A stretch of DNA of 64,000 bases, taken from Merluccius polli (Eukaryota; Chordata; Actinopteri; Gadiformes; Merlucciidae). A model generated the notes under the pieces. The model worked only from the letters and a program-made list of their open reading frames with translations, was not told where the DNA came from and did no database searches. Where the stretch lies: assembly GCA_030340625.1 (NCBI GenBank), contig JAOPHQ010003978.1, forward strand, positions 67,001 to 131,000, given 5' to 3'. Both the position numbers and the translations under genes were made by a program. Positions 1 to 11,122 of the stretch are shown here, piece after piece; positions within the stretch are counted from its first letter, which is position 1; each line of letters starts with the position of its first letter.

Positions 1-165
1 CCCCCCCCCCCTCCGCGGCGGCGGAGTTTTCCCCGCTCTCCCCCTCACCCGAGTCTACAATAAATTTGGTTAATTGTGAAACTGGTGTGGACAGTCAACT
101 GTTTTCCAATACTGGTCTCGTGGCACCTCTTCTCCTCCCCGAGGTTGCCACAAGGTCCACTTGAC

Positions 166-563
166 AAGGTTGCCCTTTGAGCCCCCTGCTGTTTGCCGTC
201 GCTATTGAGCCCCTCGCCATCGCGCCCCTCGCCATCGCGCTTTGCTCCAACCCTCCGCATCACTGGCATAACAAGGAATGGCACAGAACAGAGAGTCTTT
301 CTTTATGCGGACAACCTTCTTCTGTATATTTCAAACATATCTGTATCTGTCCCTGCTGCACTTGTCACGCTGAAAGCATTCAGTTTTATATCGGAATATA
401 AGCTTAATGTAGGTAAAAGTTTACTATTTCCTCTAAATGCAACTGCTTGTAAATACCTGTTACATAATTTCCCATTTAAAATATATTTTTTACATATCTT
501 TGAATTAAATTTAAGGCCAATTTTACAGCTTGTTTAGAACATATGCAACAAGACTTTGAACCA
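166..563 (+). pseudogene. L1-type LINE ORF2 fragment (reverse transcriptase core)
   Basis: The plus strand encodes a stretch typical of fish L1 reverse transcriptase: QGCPLSPLLFA at about 166-200, then IEPLAIA, then a catalytic-box region at about 300-320 reading YADN. The family has F/YADD, so the second catalytic aspartate is lost. Homology continues as KLNVGKSLLFPLNATACKY (about 400-455) and runs out in LEHMQQDFE near 563. A 15-bp unit (CCCCTCGCCATCGCG) is tandemly duplicated at about 209-239 and disrupts the frame. No start codon is meaningful, because this is an internal slice of a protein of over 1000 residues. The sequence stops abruptly where another repeat begins, and matching L1 sequence resumes at about 1592. 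Dead copy. Confidence 0.8.
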
Positions 564-1056
564 GGGATGACACCCATTAACTGGTAACTAACCGGTTAAT
601 GAAAAAAACACAAAATGATGTGAAATACAAGAAAGTGGCGCTTTCCTTTTAGTTTGGCGCTCCATTGACTTAATGAGCTTTGGCACCGCATTTCGAAGGG
701 CTGTCCATTTAGAGGTGCTGACATTTTAATGTTTTGTGTTGTAAATGTGTTGCCTATTATTTTATTTTATGTTGGCTTTACTGAAGTTTATTGCCGCATT
801 TTGATCAGGTCATTGTTGCAAAAGAGAATGTGTTGTCAATGATTCCACCTGATAAAATAAAGGTCAATAAATAAATAATAAATTAACTATAGAATTGTCA
901 TTTTGTTAATTAATATGCAAAAAATGAACCTAGGCCTACAAATGACACAATTTTGAAACTGCATAGTGGTCAAATGACTGGTGCTCCGCTCCGGCACTTC
1001 TGTTAATGTGGACAAGGAATCGATTTTTAAGAGCTTTATTAAAAGTACAGCTGCAC
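564..1056. mobile_element. Insertion in L1 with a hAT-like left terminus
   Basis: L1 homology stops at about 563 and is followed by CAGGGATGACACC, which resembles the CAGGG termini of hAT elements. A region rich in TTAACC/GGTTAA words follows. No transposase coding and no matching right terminus were found. The segment separates the two L1 halves, so it is younger than the L1. The hAT assignment is tentative. Confidence 0.35.
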
Positions 1057-1590
1057 TTAAAGGACAATTCCGGCGCAAAATGAGACCATATGATCATAAC
1101 ACATGTCCACCGAGTTGGACCGTTCTCTGGGATCAGTTTTCATTCTAGTCGAATGTAACCAAAGTTCTCGAAAACCGCAATTCTATACCACTAACAAGGC
1201 TCGAAATAGCACCACACTTCCACGGTAGCATAATGAGGGTCCCTACATGTACAACGAAGCATTGAGAACTTTGTAAGAAAGTTTAGAAAGCCAGTGCCTT
1301 CACGAAACAAGCGGGCGCCATCTTTGGAAAACAGTCACGACCAGTCGAGCGACGACGCAGCCGGGAAAAGCAAAAACACATCATTTTCTTCTCTTCTCTA
1401 TGCACACGCACTGTTCGCACTTCGCACACCATCTACTAGATTGCACACCTTCTGATTCATTGACATCTCATGTGTACACCTCTTCCGGCTCATTGCGTTG
1501 CATGGCATTCGTCGCTCGACTGGACTCTTTTCCAAAGATGGCGCCCGCTTGTTTTCGTGAAGGCACTGGCTTTCTAAACTTTCTTTTTAA
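1057..1590. mobile_element. Fold-back DNA transposon remnant with TTAA at both edges
   Basis: The segment starts TTAA-AGGACAATTCCGGCGC (TTAA at 1057-1060) and ends at a TTAA (1587-1590). Inside are two long inverted arms, 1275-1355 and 1509-1586, that pair over about 80 bp including GCGGGCGCCATCTTTGG and its complement, with about 150 nt between them. TTAA targets are typical of piggyBac and Kolobok superfamilies. The left end is about 215 bp longer than the right arm, so the right end looks internally deleted. No coding capacity. Confidence 0.55.
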
Positions 1591-1591
1591 T

Positions 1592-2340
1592 AAACTGTAT
1601 GTACACTTACAAAGTTGCAAATCATGCTTTTCCTCCCTCTATATTGGATGGCGCATGTTCTATATGGTCCAACCTTGGAATTGAACAATTCAAGGATTTA
1701 TATGTTGATAATATATTTGCATCTTTTCAACAGCTCTTAGACTTGTTCTCTCTTCCTAAACATCTTTTTTTTCGACACCTGCAAATACATAGTTTTGTTC
1801 GCAATAAATATGCCCAGTTACCTAACCTGCCTGATGACATGCCACTAGATGTATTTATCACTCAGGTCCCTGTGATGAAAGATATAATTTCATATATTCA
1901 CAGTCCAAATCCAAACATTATCTTCAACCTCTGAATCCTGTGAAGGCTCTTTGGGAGGAGGATTTGGGGGAATATTCTTAAATGTGTGCATATCTCATCT
2001 GTCTGTGCCAGACATGGGTTGATTCAATGTAAAGTTGTTCACCACACTCATTGGACCAAAGTTAGACCAAAATGTATGACAATATTGATCCCTCTTTTGA
2101 AAAATGTCATCAAACACCTGCAAACCATGTGCATATGTTTTCGTCGTGTACATTTTCAATACTCTGACAGTATAAGATTCCATTTTATTTACTAATTATT
2201 TTTATTATTCTTATTATATTTACTGTAATCTGAAATATGACCAAGCTGATTGTTTGTGTAACATGACACTGTTACACTGATTTAACATTATTGTCAATTT
2301 GTGTATAAAGACTCAATAAACAAAGTTAATAAACAAAAAA
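1592..2340 (+). pseudogene. L1-type LINE ORF2 C-terminal part and 3' end
   Basis: L1 homology resumes here with FPPSILDGACSIWSNLG and FKDLYVDNIFASFQQL (about 1630-1730). After frameshifts it continues as SSVCARHGLIQCKVVHHTHW (about 1990-2055), the usual fish L1 C-terminal region. Several frame changes and stops are present. The element ends in an A-rich tail with AATAAACAAAG at about 2314-2340. Together with 166-563 it makes one L1 copy broken by about 1 kb of inserted DNA. Confidence 0.75.
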
Positions 2341-3740
2341 GAAAGTTCATAAAAAGTATCTCAACAGGATACACAATGTTGATCTTTCCTGACAGTACCT
2401 CACTTCCGCTGAACAATCAGATTACATTAGTGGCCATGTCAACGTGGTAATCAGTGTGTAAATACCTTACTCGGAGTATGACCTTTATCTGACTATACAG
2501 TCTTAATCAAAATTGTGCATGTAAACATACTGATTGATTGGCTGATTGAATATTGACCTATGTGCAGTAGCAGAACAGACAGGATAGGAAAACGTCATTC
2601 AATTAGATTGCTTTACAGGAGTGTCACAGGAGGACATACCATAGAGGGTGAGAATGTGAAGGAAAACAGAATGCCACTTGGTGTTAGATTATTGGAACCT
2701 ACAAAATGCAATATGCAACTCCTGTCTGCTTGTTCAAAGATCTTGGTAATTGAATTCAAAAATCTGTTTGACAGGGTAAGCATGTATTTTACTTTCTGAA
2801 CAGAAAGGTGTGCAACACTGCACACATATACACACACTCACTCAAGGCTGAATCATCAAGGATGAGCATTGGCAACAGGCCTATTGATTTTCTTTTTGCT
2901 GTTTCGGAAGGATCATTTGTCATTGCCTCTCTCCAAATAATTCCTAGATATTCTGCACATGGTGTTTACTTCCTGCAGGGCCATTGCCATGGCAAAGGTT
3001 TCCAATGTTAACAAAAGTGTGTCCCCTTGGGCACACTAAAGCCCATAGTGATGTGTGTGAGAGTGTGATGGTTGGCTGTAGCTGTTTACACCATCTACAA
3101 CACGAACAGTTAAGGGGAATACATTCTGATGTAAAAGTTTGTTATGAGGAAACAATTTGTTGCTTTTCTGAGCAATTTTTTAACAGGAGACAAAGTGTCA
3201 TGATTCTTGTGTAATCGTGTAAGGGATGAATCAGAGGTTACATACAACCATAAGTGCCTCACTCCTTGTGCCCACACACGTGTGCTGTTTTCGTTCTGGT
3301 CTATTATCTCAATGTCTCTGAAAAACTAATTGGTCAGGGGTGGCTAGAGGTAATTTGTTCTCATAATTATTTGATAGAACAAATAGGAGCGAAAGTGTAA
3401 AGAGCAAAGATTTCTTAAAATTGTTCACACTTTGTCTAAATTACTAGGTTTTACTCCCAATAAATATGATACATGGAAGAATAATTTGTTTTTGTCAAAT
3501 GCACATTATAATTGTTGCCAATGAGCAACACGTACTTTCTGTTGTTATACTGGTACATGACATGAAGTTTCCGCATGGTACAGCACACATAGGTACATTC
3601 TCAAAGACAACCTTTTTGAAATTAAACCCAACATTCTGAAATGTTAAAACATTGCACAATGAGCATATAATATTGCCTGTATGTCACAGAATTATGTTTC
3701 TACGTTCAAGCTACGTTACCCTGTATATTTGCATGTTCCA
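2341..3740. other. Unassigned intergenic sequence
   Basis: AT-rich sequence with no recognisable coding homology and no strong repeat structure. Short reading frames here have no family signature. Nothing further can be supported. Confidence 0.5.
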
Positions 3741-4225
3741 GGCAGTGTTAATGTTGTTTTTGGCGGCCTGTTTTCATTTTAGTTTTAGTCTCGTCTTTAT
3801 GTCAAACTGTCATTTTAGTTTTTATTAGTTTGAGTCACGTTTATACTCTTTTTAGTCTAGTCAAGTTTCAGTCGACTACAATTCTGAGCATTTTAGTCTT
3901 ATTTTAGTGAGAATTATCCACAACGATTTTCGTCTAGTTTTAGTCAATGAAAATTGTATTTTAGTCTCTTTTTAGTGCAATTCTATTTAACCCAGTTAAT
4001 ATAGTACAAGTATAGACAAAACCAACATTTTCTTTAAGTCACCCATTTCACAAGTCAAACAAGGTTATCTTATTATTATATTATTGTTACCTTATAGACT
4101 CAAGAAAAGATTAAATTCCAGACACGGAAAACGCTCTGATTTGAATTTACAACAAATTTATTTTACCCACCAAACATGTAGGAAGTACACACACATGGCT
4201 AACCTTCCAGGTTTTGTTTGAAGGC

Positions 4226-5120
4226 CTTTACACACCGGGTCGTGACCAATAAGCGACACGAAAATGCGAAATACTCGCCTGCGAATATTTCACATCCAAA
4301 CCATTCATACCGGCAGCGATGCGGATCTGCGACAATTGTTAAGTAAAAGGTTGGGAAACATTCACTCATCCTCCAGAAGAAAAGATGGATTCAACATCAT
4401 CCAGTGATGATGATCTTGTCCTAGCCCACCTCACTCGACAAAAGAAGAGGAGATTTTGCGTACATCCCATTTTAAGTGTAGTGATGTTCATTGAGGAAGA
4501 AGGCCCCCGACACAGGAACGCTTTTAACTCACTTTATTTGTTTAGCTTTAGGTATTTATCTATGAAGCAAAAGGAGGGGTATTGTATAGGTCACGCGCGG
4601 AGTATCTTAGCTGTGTATCTGTCCAGATACGCTGCCTGTAGGGTTTCTGGCCTCCCCCCTGGATCTGTAGTTTGGTAGTATCTGGGCAGGCGTGGCCTCT
4701 ATGACGCATACTATGCTCTGATTGGCTAGTGTTGAACGCCCGCCCCCAGTGTATTATGTGTGCCGCCATCTGGTGACCAGGTGCGGTTAATACAACTTAT
4801 ATATTTATATTTATATTCCTTAGTGGCTATGTGTGGATATTACAGTCTGTTGATACATATACTACTACTACTATTTATTCTTAACATAAGGTAGAGAAGG
4901 AGAATCCGCTAATAACATAATAATATAATATATAATAATACAGCTGAACGGACATATTGAAGGATGTCGTGGGACAGTTTGAGGTCCTTCTAGGGATGCT
5001 AGTGCCTTTATCAAATAATACAGGGTGATGAGAAACACAATCAGCAGGTCCGCCATTGTCGTGACGTTGTAACGTGATTGGTTGACGTTCGCCGCGTAAT
5101 ACTCGCGTTCTGTGTGAAAG
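4226..5120 (+). mobile_element. Harbinger-like element nested in the hAT element
   Basis: The left boundary reads CCTTTACACACCGGG and the complement of the right boundary reads CTTTCACACAGAACGCGAG. Subterminal GCGAAATACTCGCCTGCGAA matches GCGAGTATTACGCGGCGAA in inverted orientation. An ATG at 4385 starts MDSTSSSDDDLVLAHL...RRFCVHPI, which resembles the N-terminus of PIF/Harbinger transposases (acidic serine run, basic run, then a W/C-VHP motif). Homology breaks soon after. The 3-bp TSD could not be fixed. The terminal assignment is approximate. Confidence 0.5.
4385..4500 (+). pseudogene. N-terminal relic of a PIF/Harbinger transposase
   Basis: About 35 residues from the ATG at 4385 look like the start of a Harbinger nuclease-type transposase: a Ser/Asp-rich beginning, a KKRR basic patch and VHPI. 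The catalytic DDE region is absent because the sequence loses homology after about 4480 and runs into unrelated, more GC-rich DNA (4580-4800). It lies inside the nested Harbinger-like unit. Recognition rests on a short motif, so it is tentative. Confidence 0.4.
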
Positions 5121-5591
5121 TACTCATGACAAAAACAACATATATATACATAAATATATTAAGAAAAAATATATTTACGTGCAAATTAATCACAGGAAAA
5201 AAACCCAAAGGCCTTTAACTTGCCGAAAGTGGGGATTGAGGAAATGACGTTGCTTGCGTCTTTGCAGTGCGCTGATGCAGCCCCGAGACTCAGGAAACAG
5301 AAATATTTCAAAATAATAATAATAGCGAGACGAAATAACGTTATAACATTTTGTCTCATCTCGTTTTGGTCAACGAAAATTAAGAGATATTTTAGCAGTT
5401 TTTATTTTGCATAACCACATTTAGTCCCGTTTTTATTCGTCAACAATATTGCATTATACATTTAATCATAGTTTTCGTCACATGACCACCATTTACGTTG
5501 CGTCTTGTCTCGTTTCCGTCATGTGATAAAGGTTCGTTGACGACGATATTTAGTCATAATTTTCGTTGACGAAAGCAACACTAGGCAGTGT

Positions 5592-7195
5592 GTCAGGAAA
5601 TTAGTGAGCAGGCAGGCTTAGAAATGTTGCTCAAAGATGCTAATGTTGAGGTAGGCTGTGGACACTGGGGATGGAACTGAGAACATTTTGGCTTGGAGAC
5701 AAATGCCCTAGTCACAAATACAACCCAAAAGCTGGGAATACCTGACCCATCATATTTCATCTTATATGTGTACGTGCAAGCCATCTTACCTAATGTTGCA
5801 ACACCCATACATGTAAGCTAGGTTTATGGTATTAAAACAAAAAAAAGTGAATATATTATTTTAAAATAAATTAATAAATTATATTAAATTGTTTTTAATT
5901 TTGATAGAGCTAAGGGATTTGTTGAAGAGCATCCACATGTGTTCTTTTAAAGTTGGAAAGATATTGGATATTCAACAGATTCAGGCTCTGAATTAGAGAT
6001 GTGACGCAGTGAACTAAAGATGTGATCACGAGTATCCCGTGTGTTAAGTAGAAAAAAAAAAACACCTACAAAATGAGTACTCGCTGAGATTTGGGCCGTG
6101 TACTCGATGAGCATTTTTGGGTATTTCTTGCATCCCTACTGCAGAGAGCCTCTGTGGCAGCAAGAAGAGCAGTATCGGTAGAGTGAACAAAACATCTTTA
6201 ATCTTTGAGGGTCCATGACGTTTTTGGGAGACAAATAGAGCAGTAGGCTGATGAGAAAGGGCAGTGTTAGGCTTGTGACTTTAAAAGAGCAATATACTAC
6301 ATATTACCAAAAGTAACAAAAAATGTTACATATTACTCCGTAATTTGTTACATTACTTTTATATTACTTGTTTCATAATGTGGTGACCAGTATGATATTA
6401 TTTGCCGACCACATAGTGGACGGCATTAATTTGTCGCACAGATGCCGAAAAAACAAGCCACATCTATTTTCAGTGCATAATGAGTGAAACCATATACTTT
6501 CTAATAGTTACAGGTACAACATCCAGAAATACATCATAATTGTAGAAAAAACCTCATATGGTGAAGACTACCTTAATCTTATACGTTTTTTAACTAGTCT
6601 TTTTTACTCAAAAACATCTATGTATTTAGAAGATTACATCATAATGGAGTTTCACTTTTTAATCTAAGTAGGGTTAGCTGGTTATTAAGATCTTGGAGAA
6701 CAATAAAAGTAATATAAAACATGACATTGTCCACCCTCAACCCTCTATCATTGATGGATGGGAAGACGATCTACAAAGTGACTGAGAATAAAATACAGGG
6801 AGCATTTTTAGCCACTTTATCTCATCCGGTGCTAGTGACGGATAGGCAATGAACAACCTGAAGATCTCCGAGGCGTATCAATATTAAAATTGCAGCATAG
6901 TTGGACATTTTCATGTCACTGGTGTTACCGGTGTTAGATGGTGTTGGATGCGCCACCGGTGCAATTTTATTCACACTTTCCCCACCATCATTCTTTGAGG
7001 ACATTCTTGATACTTTTATTCATGCTGTCCAGCACATCTAACCTGGTCCCCTGCTTAAGTTTAACAGAGGTTAGATGGTTTATGGTTAGATCCATTGATT
7101 GTATGGGTTGTCTTGTGCTGGTGCATGGATGGCGATTAATAAATAGACAGACACAATTAGAATCAGAATATTCAACATTTCCTCAGAATATTCAT
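5592..7195. other. Intergenic sequence with hAT-like terminal scraps
   Basis: No genes. At about 6070-6135 a stretch ending GCATCCCTAC resembles a hAT right terminus with GAGTACTCG-type subterminal words. At about 6310-6370 a motif with alternating TTACATTAC/GTAATTTGTTAC resembles another hAT-type end. The rest is unassigned. Confidence 0.35.
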
Positions 7196-7300
7196 AGGGC
7201 TGGCCCCAAATATTTGAATAACCACATTTATGCTTTATTAGTTTTGTATTCGGATATTAGGACACTACTTCAAATACTTCGGTAGCACTTTGACACCTGC
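7196..7300. mobile_element. hAT-like terminus (AGGGCTGGCCCC)
   Basis: AGGGCTGGCCCCAAATATTTG at about 7197 matches the style of a common fish hAT terminal repeat with ATTTGAATA subterminal words. No right-hand terminus was found before the Penelope-like element, so the copy is probably truncated. Confidence 0.4.
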
Positions 7301-7839
7301 CGTCCAGTGTGAGAATCGGCAAGACCTTAAACTAACTGTTTGTAATAATAATATTTTTTCTAGGGTTCTGATTTTGTTTTCCATGGTGGCACTCCCACTA
7401 GTAAGTTGCGGCCATAGAAATAGAAGGTTGCGGCAAGTAGGTGAGTTAATGGTTTTAATAAAGAAGGGTTTTAATAATGAATGTATTTAGCAACTATTTC
7501 AATATTAAACGAAGGCAAAAGACACTAAAAAGCTCTACCTACTAATAATAACGGGTTGGTAATTTAATAAAAATGAATAGAACAGGTAGAAATCTTAGGC
7601 AATCCGTCATCCACAATAGCACCTGTGTTTTCTCTTCAGGTGCCTGTCCTGTCATGCAATTTCATCAAAACTTTGCACAATGTTCAAACCGAATTATTTG
7701 TACTCTCATACTATAAAAGCTGTGTGTCTTCGGAAACGTTTAGGCTACATTGAAGATCTGCCGCAACAGAGACGGACTCGGACCAATGAGTGGATCCAAA
7801 AGCCACTGACGTCCACGCAGCAATCCTACGTGATATTGT

Positions 7840-10232
7840 AGTTTTGCTTTTTGCGTTATTAAAATAACACTTGTTTTAACAAATTGAACCGCTTTAGAGA
7901 TGAAAATGAAAAAAAACGATCAGTTGATAAAAACGTGATTCTGCAGCAGAGGTCTCCGTCGAAAGATACGCACATTGAACATCCTTTTTGTTTTGTTTTT
8001 AAATTAATGTGATAGATTGGTCCGCACACTGGTAGGCTCCAAAAATACACTTTTTATTTTAGTTCATAAAAGGCAACGTTTCGATCCTCCAGTGGGATCT
8101 TCCTCAGGCAATGAGAACAATGGTCTAGGATGTCATTTATCACATGACCTACAGGAAGGCTACCTGGTTGGAAAAGTTGGGTGCACCCGTAAGGTGACAA
8201 GTGGCATAGCATGCGTCTAGACGCGCTGGCATGCAAAGTGAAGAAGACCACAGTAATCACATCCGGTAATGAAAGGGACAACATGGTCAAAAGAACAATC
8301 AATCAAAAATATATAAAATATTAATAATAATAACAATAGTAATAATAATAATGGTCGTCAACAAAATAATAATAATAGTCAATCAGAAATATTTAAATGA
8401 AAAACACATCAAATACAAAATCAGCCGTGATGTGAACATTTATAGTAGAGGCCTCAGATCAAAATCCATGTTAAGACCTTTGGGAGACAGAGTATTAAGC
8501 ATATATATATAGAATGCTTCCCTTCTAAGGAGAAGGTTATCGATGTCGCCTCCACGTCTGGGGGTGGATACATGCTCAATGCCAATGTATTTGAGAGACG
8601 ACAAGTTATGTTTAAAAATGTTAAAATGCACAGCTACTGGGTTTTTTTGGTCATTTTGACGTATGTTGCTTCTATGTCCCGCGATGCGTGTTTTAATGTG
8701 GCGTGTAGTCTTGCCTATATAAGCAAGGCCGCAAGGGCACTTGATCATGTAAATTACGTTCTTCGTATTGCATGATATAACCCCTTTTATTTTTAGCACC
8801 TTCCCGGTATGTGGATGGGTATATGTGTTGCATTTATATGTAAAGTTGCATTGAGCACACCGTGTGCACCTGTAATTTCCGTCAGGGATAGGTGAGAAAA
8901 ACGGTGGTGGTTTCTCAGGTGGTTGGTCAGCTCTTACGACCAAATTGGAGATGTTCGGCGAGCGCTTGTAGGCGAAACGCGGAAACTGTCTAAATGACGC
9001 ATCTTGTAATGTAAGGTCAGAACTCAGAATTGGCCAATGTTTCCGCACAATACTCTCAAACTCATTGCTAAGAGGAGAGTATTGGGAGATACAGGTCATT
9101 CTGTTGTCAGCTTTGGCCTGTCTTTTCCTACCCAGGCATTCATCTTGGCCAGTGTTTTTAAAACGGTCAGACGCAGATTGAATCCAAGATTCAGCGTAAT
9201 CTCTCTCTCTGAAGCGCTGAGTCATTTGGGCGCTCCGGAGTGCATAGTCTTGGTCAGAGCTGCATATACGGCGTACTCTGTTGAATTGACTAGTGGGTAG
9301 GCTACGTTTTAAGCTGGTTGGATGGTAGCTCTTTCCATGTAAGATAGTGTTTTTATCGGTGGGTTTTTTGTATAGATCGGTTTTTAAAATGTCACCATCT
9401 TTAGAGATTAAAATATCAAGAAAGTTTATTTCATTATCATTAAAGACTCCAGTGAACCGAAGGTGCTCACTTTTAACGTTAAGGTAGTCTTGGAAGACTG
9501 TCAGTTCAGATGATGTGCCCAGCCATAAGACAAGGACATCATCTATAAATCTTCGCCACATTAAGATTTTATGGAAGAAAGGGTTAGTGTCAGGGTTGAA
9601 AATAAACATTTTCTCAAACTGTCCAACATATAAATTAGCATAATTAGGTGCCATAGTGCTACCCATCGCCGTGCCTTTGATCTGTAAGAAAAAGTCATTT
9701 TTGAACATGAAAAAGTTTTTTGTTAAAACGATTTCAGTTAATTTTTTTAAACAGTCAACACTAGGAGTCATGTCTGAATGTTTGTCCCTCAAAAAGTAAT
9801 CGACCGCTTCGATGCCCCCATCATGCGGTATGTTGGTATATAGAGATTCCACATCAAAGGTCGCAAGCATAGTGTCTTCAGTAGGTAACTGTATCTCCTT
9901 TAATGCCCTAATCATGTCCACAGAATCTTTAACAAATGAAGGGAGAGTCATAACATGAGGTCTTAAAAATGAGTCAATGAAGGTGGAAATCTTCTCAGTG
10001 AGAGATCCAATTCCAGAAATAATCGGCCTCCCTGGAGGTTTTTCAATGTTCTTATGGATCTTGGGCAATGTATAGATGACCGGAGTGATAGGATGGTCAA
10101 CTTTCATAAAGTCAAATTCTTGTTTGTTTATTTCTCCTCTTTCAAGGAGACACTGGAGAACATGGTGTATTTCCTTTTTAAAGGTTTCAGTCGGGTTGGA
10201 TTTTAGTTTTTTGTAAAACAATGTAGTATTAT
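7840..10232 (-). mobile_element. Penelope-like retroelement, 5'-truncated
   Basis: The unit contains the RT/GIY-YIG frame and a roughly 600-nt 3' region on its left. Reading the minus strand, the 3' region holds (ATT)-rich sequence (about 8300-8380), then CCTGAGGAAGATCCCAC with GGATCGAAACG (8071-8110), then AATAAA-type polyadenylation words just after it (about 8048-8060). The right boundary at about 10232 is where coding homology stops. The left boundary is uncertain. Confidence 0.7.
8440..10221 (-). CDS. Penelope-like element protein: reverse transcriptase plus GIY-YIG endonuclease
   Basis: An open frame of 593 codons. Residues 50-75 hold YTLPKIHK and PPGRPIISG, the conserved entry to the Penelope-type RT. 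Motif A is TFDVESLYTNIP (catalytic D at about 123), motif B is KGTAMGSTMAPNYAN (182-196), and motif C is RRFIDDVL (DD at about 227-228). A CxxCxxC cluster (452-458) precedes a GIY-YIG nuclease: IYMIKC and GLAYIGKT (490-505), TRIAGHRSNI, and a catalytic-type E at about 568 (RREAFYIY). Such proteins copy their own RNA, with the endonuclease opening the target. Full family members have extra N-terminal sequence; homology here begins near the first ATG, so the copy is 5'-truncated, a common outcome of target-primed insertion. No stops or frameshifts interrupt RT or nuclease, suggesting a young insertion. No host gene is linked. Confidence 0.93.
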   Translation of the reverse strand: MFYKKLKSNPTETFKKEIHHVLQCLLERGEINKQEFDFMKVDHPITPVIYTLPKIHKNIEKPPGRPIISGIGSLTEKISTFIDSFLRPHVMTLPSFVKDSVDMIRALKEIQLPTEDTMLATFDVESLYTNIPHDGGIEAVDYFLRDKHSDMTPSVDCLKKLTEIVLTKNFFMFKNDFFLQIKGTAMGSTMAPNYANLYVGQFEKMFIFNPDTNPFFHKILMWRRFIDDVLVLWLGTSSELTVFQDYLNVKSEHLRFTGVFNDNEINFLDILISKDGDILKTDLYKKPTDKNTILHGKSYHPTSLKRSLPTSQFNRVRRICSSDQDYALRSAQMTQRFRERDYAESWIQSASDRFKNTGQDECLGRKRQAKADNRMTCISQYSPLSNEFESIVRKHWPILSSDLTLQDASFRQFPRFAYKRSPNISNLVVRADQPPEKPPPFFSPIPDGNYRCTRCAQCNFTYKCNTYTHPHTGKVLKIKGVISCNTKNVIYMIKCPCGLAYIGKTTRHIKTRIAGHRSNIRQNDQKNPVAVHFNIFKHNLSSLKYIGIEHVSTPRRGGDIDNLLLRREAFYIYMLNTLSPKGLNMDFDLRPLL

Positions 10233-10299
10233 TAACAATGTATTATCCAACTAATCAAATATTCATTCACAAAACAAAACAATTATCCAAAGCTTGAAA

Positions 10300-10380
10300 T
10301 GATGTATTCGGGCTAGCACTTGAGTCGGGAGGGTTAAATATCGGGACTGTCCCGCACAAATCGGGATGCTTGGCCACCCT
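10300..10380 (-). mobile_element. hAT-like terminus (TAGGGTGGCCAAGC)
   Basis: On the minus strand the sequence from about 10380 reads TAGGGTGGCCAAGCATCCCG followed by GCGGGACAGTCCCGATATTT. This is typical of a vertebrate hAT terminal region with a CCCG/CGGG hairpin. The rest of the element was not found and may have been replaced by the Penelope-like insertion. Confidence 0.4.
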
Positions 10381-10859
10381 AAAAAAAGGTAGAAAAACAA
10401 AACACCAGTTTAATAAATGCTTCTTCTTATCAATAAATAGGCCTAATGACAGCTTCATCACATATGCCAGCACAATGTGTAGCCTCTTACACCTGAAAAA
10501 AGCGTGCTACGTGTTACCGGTAACTGCAGTGTTCTCAGAAGAACATCCACCGTTGCTGCCTGGGTTGATGGTTGTCAAGTCAAACTGGAGTTTTCTGGAA
10601 AATATTGGGGCCTATTTTAAATTTAAATTAAAGTTATGGCATAAGCGCAACTGTGCAGCGCACTGTACAACGCCGCCCGCAGATCAGCTGTTTGGGTAGA
10701 AAGTGCCGTTGAGAGAAAGTGCTGCTTATGCGGAGGATAAGGATAACGCTCCTTAGGAATACAGACGTTCTACGGTTGAGAAAATGTTGTGCCAAAGGAA
10801 AGGGCTGTCTGACGGCAAGGTCAAGCGGTGACAATATTCTTTATATAGCATACACTTAA

Positions 10860-11088
10860 AGGGGCTGTAGACAACTTTTCCCACCCGGCGTTTACAAGTG
10901 GTATTATTTTTGCGCCGCTGTCGCAAAGACAAACCAGATCGCTTTCCGTTTCCCTCAGAGTCTAGCAACCACAAACAACACAAGACGTGCATTTGTTTGG
11001 AACACTTTGGAAATAATAAAGAAAGAAGCATGTTCACTGAGGAGGTAAAGTGAATTTGGAGTCATTTAATTTGGGAACAAGCAAAAGC

Positions 11089-11122
<34 letters not shown>

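Larger units (their letters stand above)
3749..5583. mobile_element. Non-autonomous hAT-type transposon with perfect 8-bp TSD
   Basis: GGCAGTGT occurs at 3741-3748 and again at 5584-5591, exactly bounding the element. An 8-bp target duplication is the hAT signature. The left end TAATGTTGTTTTTGGCGG and the complement of the right end, TAGTGTTGCTTTCGTCAACG, share most of their first 13 positions. Subterminal regions (3770-3990 and 5340-5575) are dense in TTTTAGTC/TTTCGTCAACG words, as in a widespread fish hAT family. No hAT transposase is encoded. The middle carries a nested Harbinger-like unit. Confidence 0.85.
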
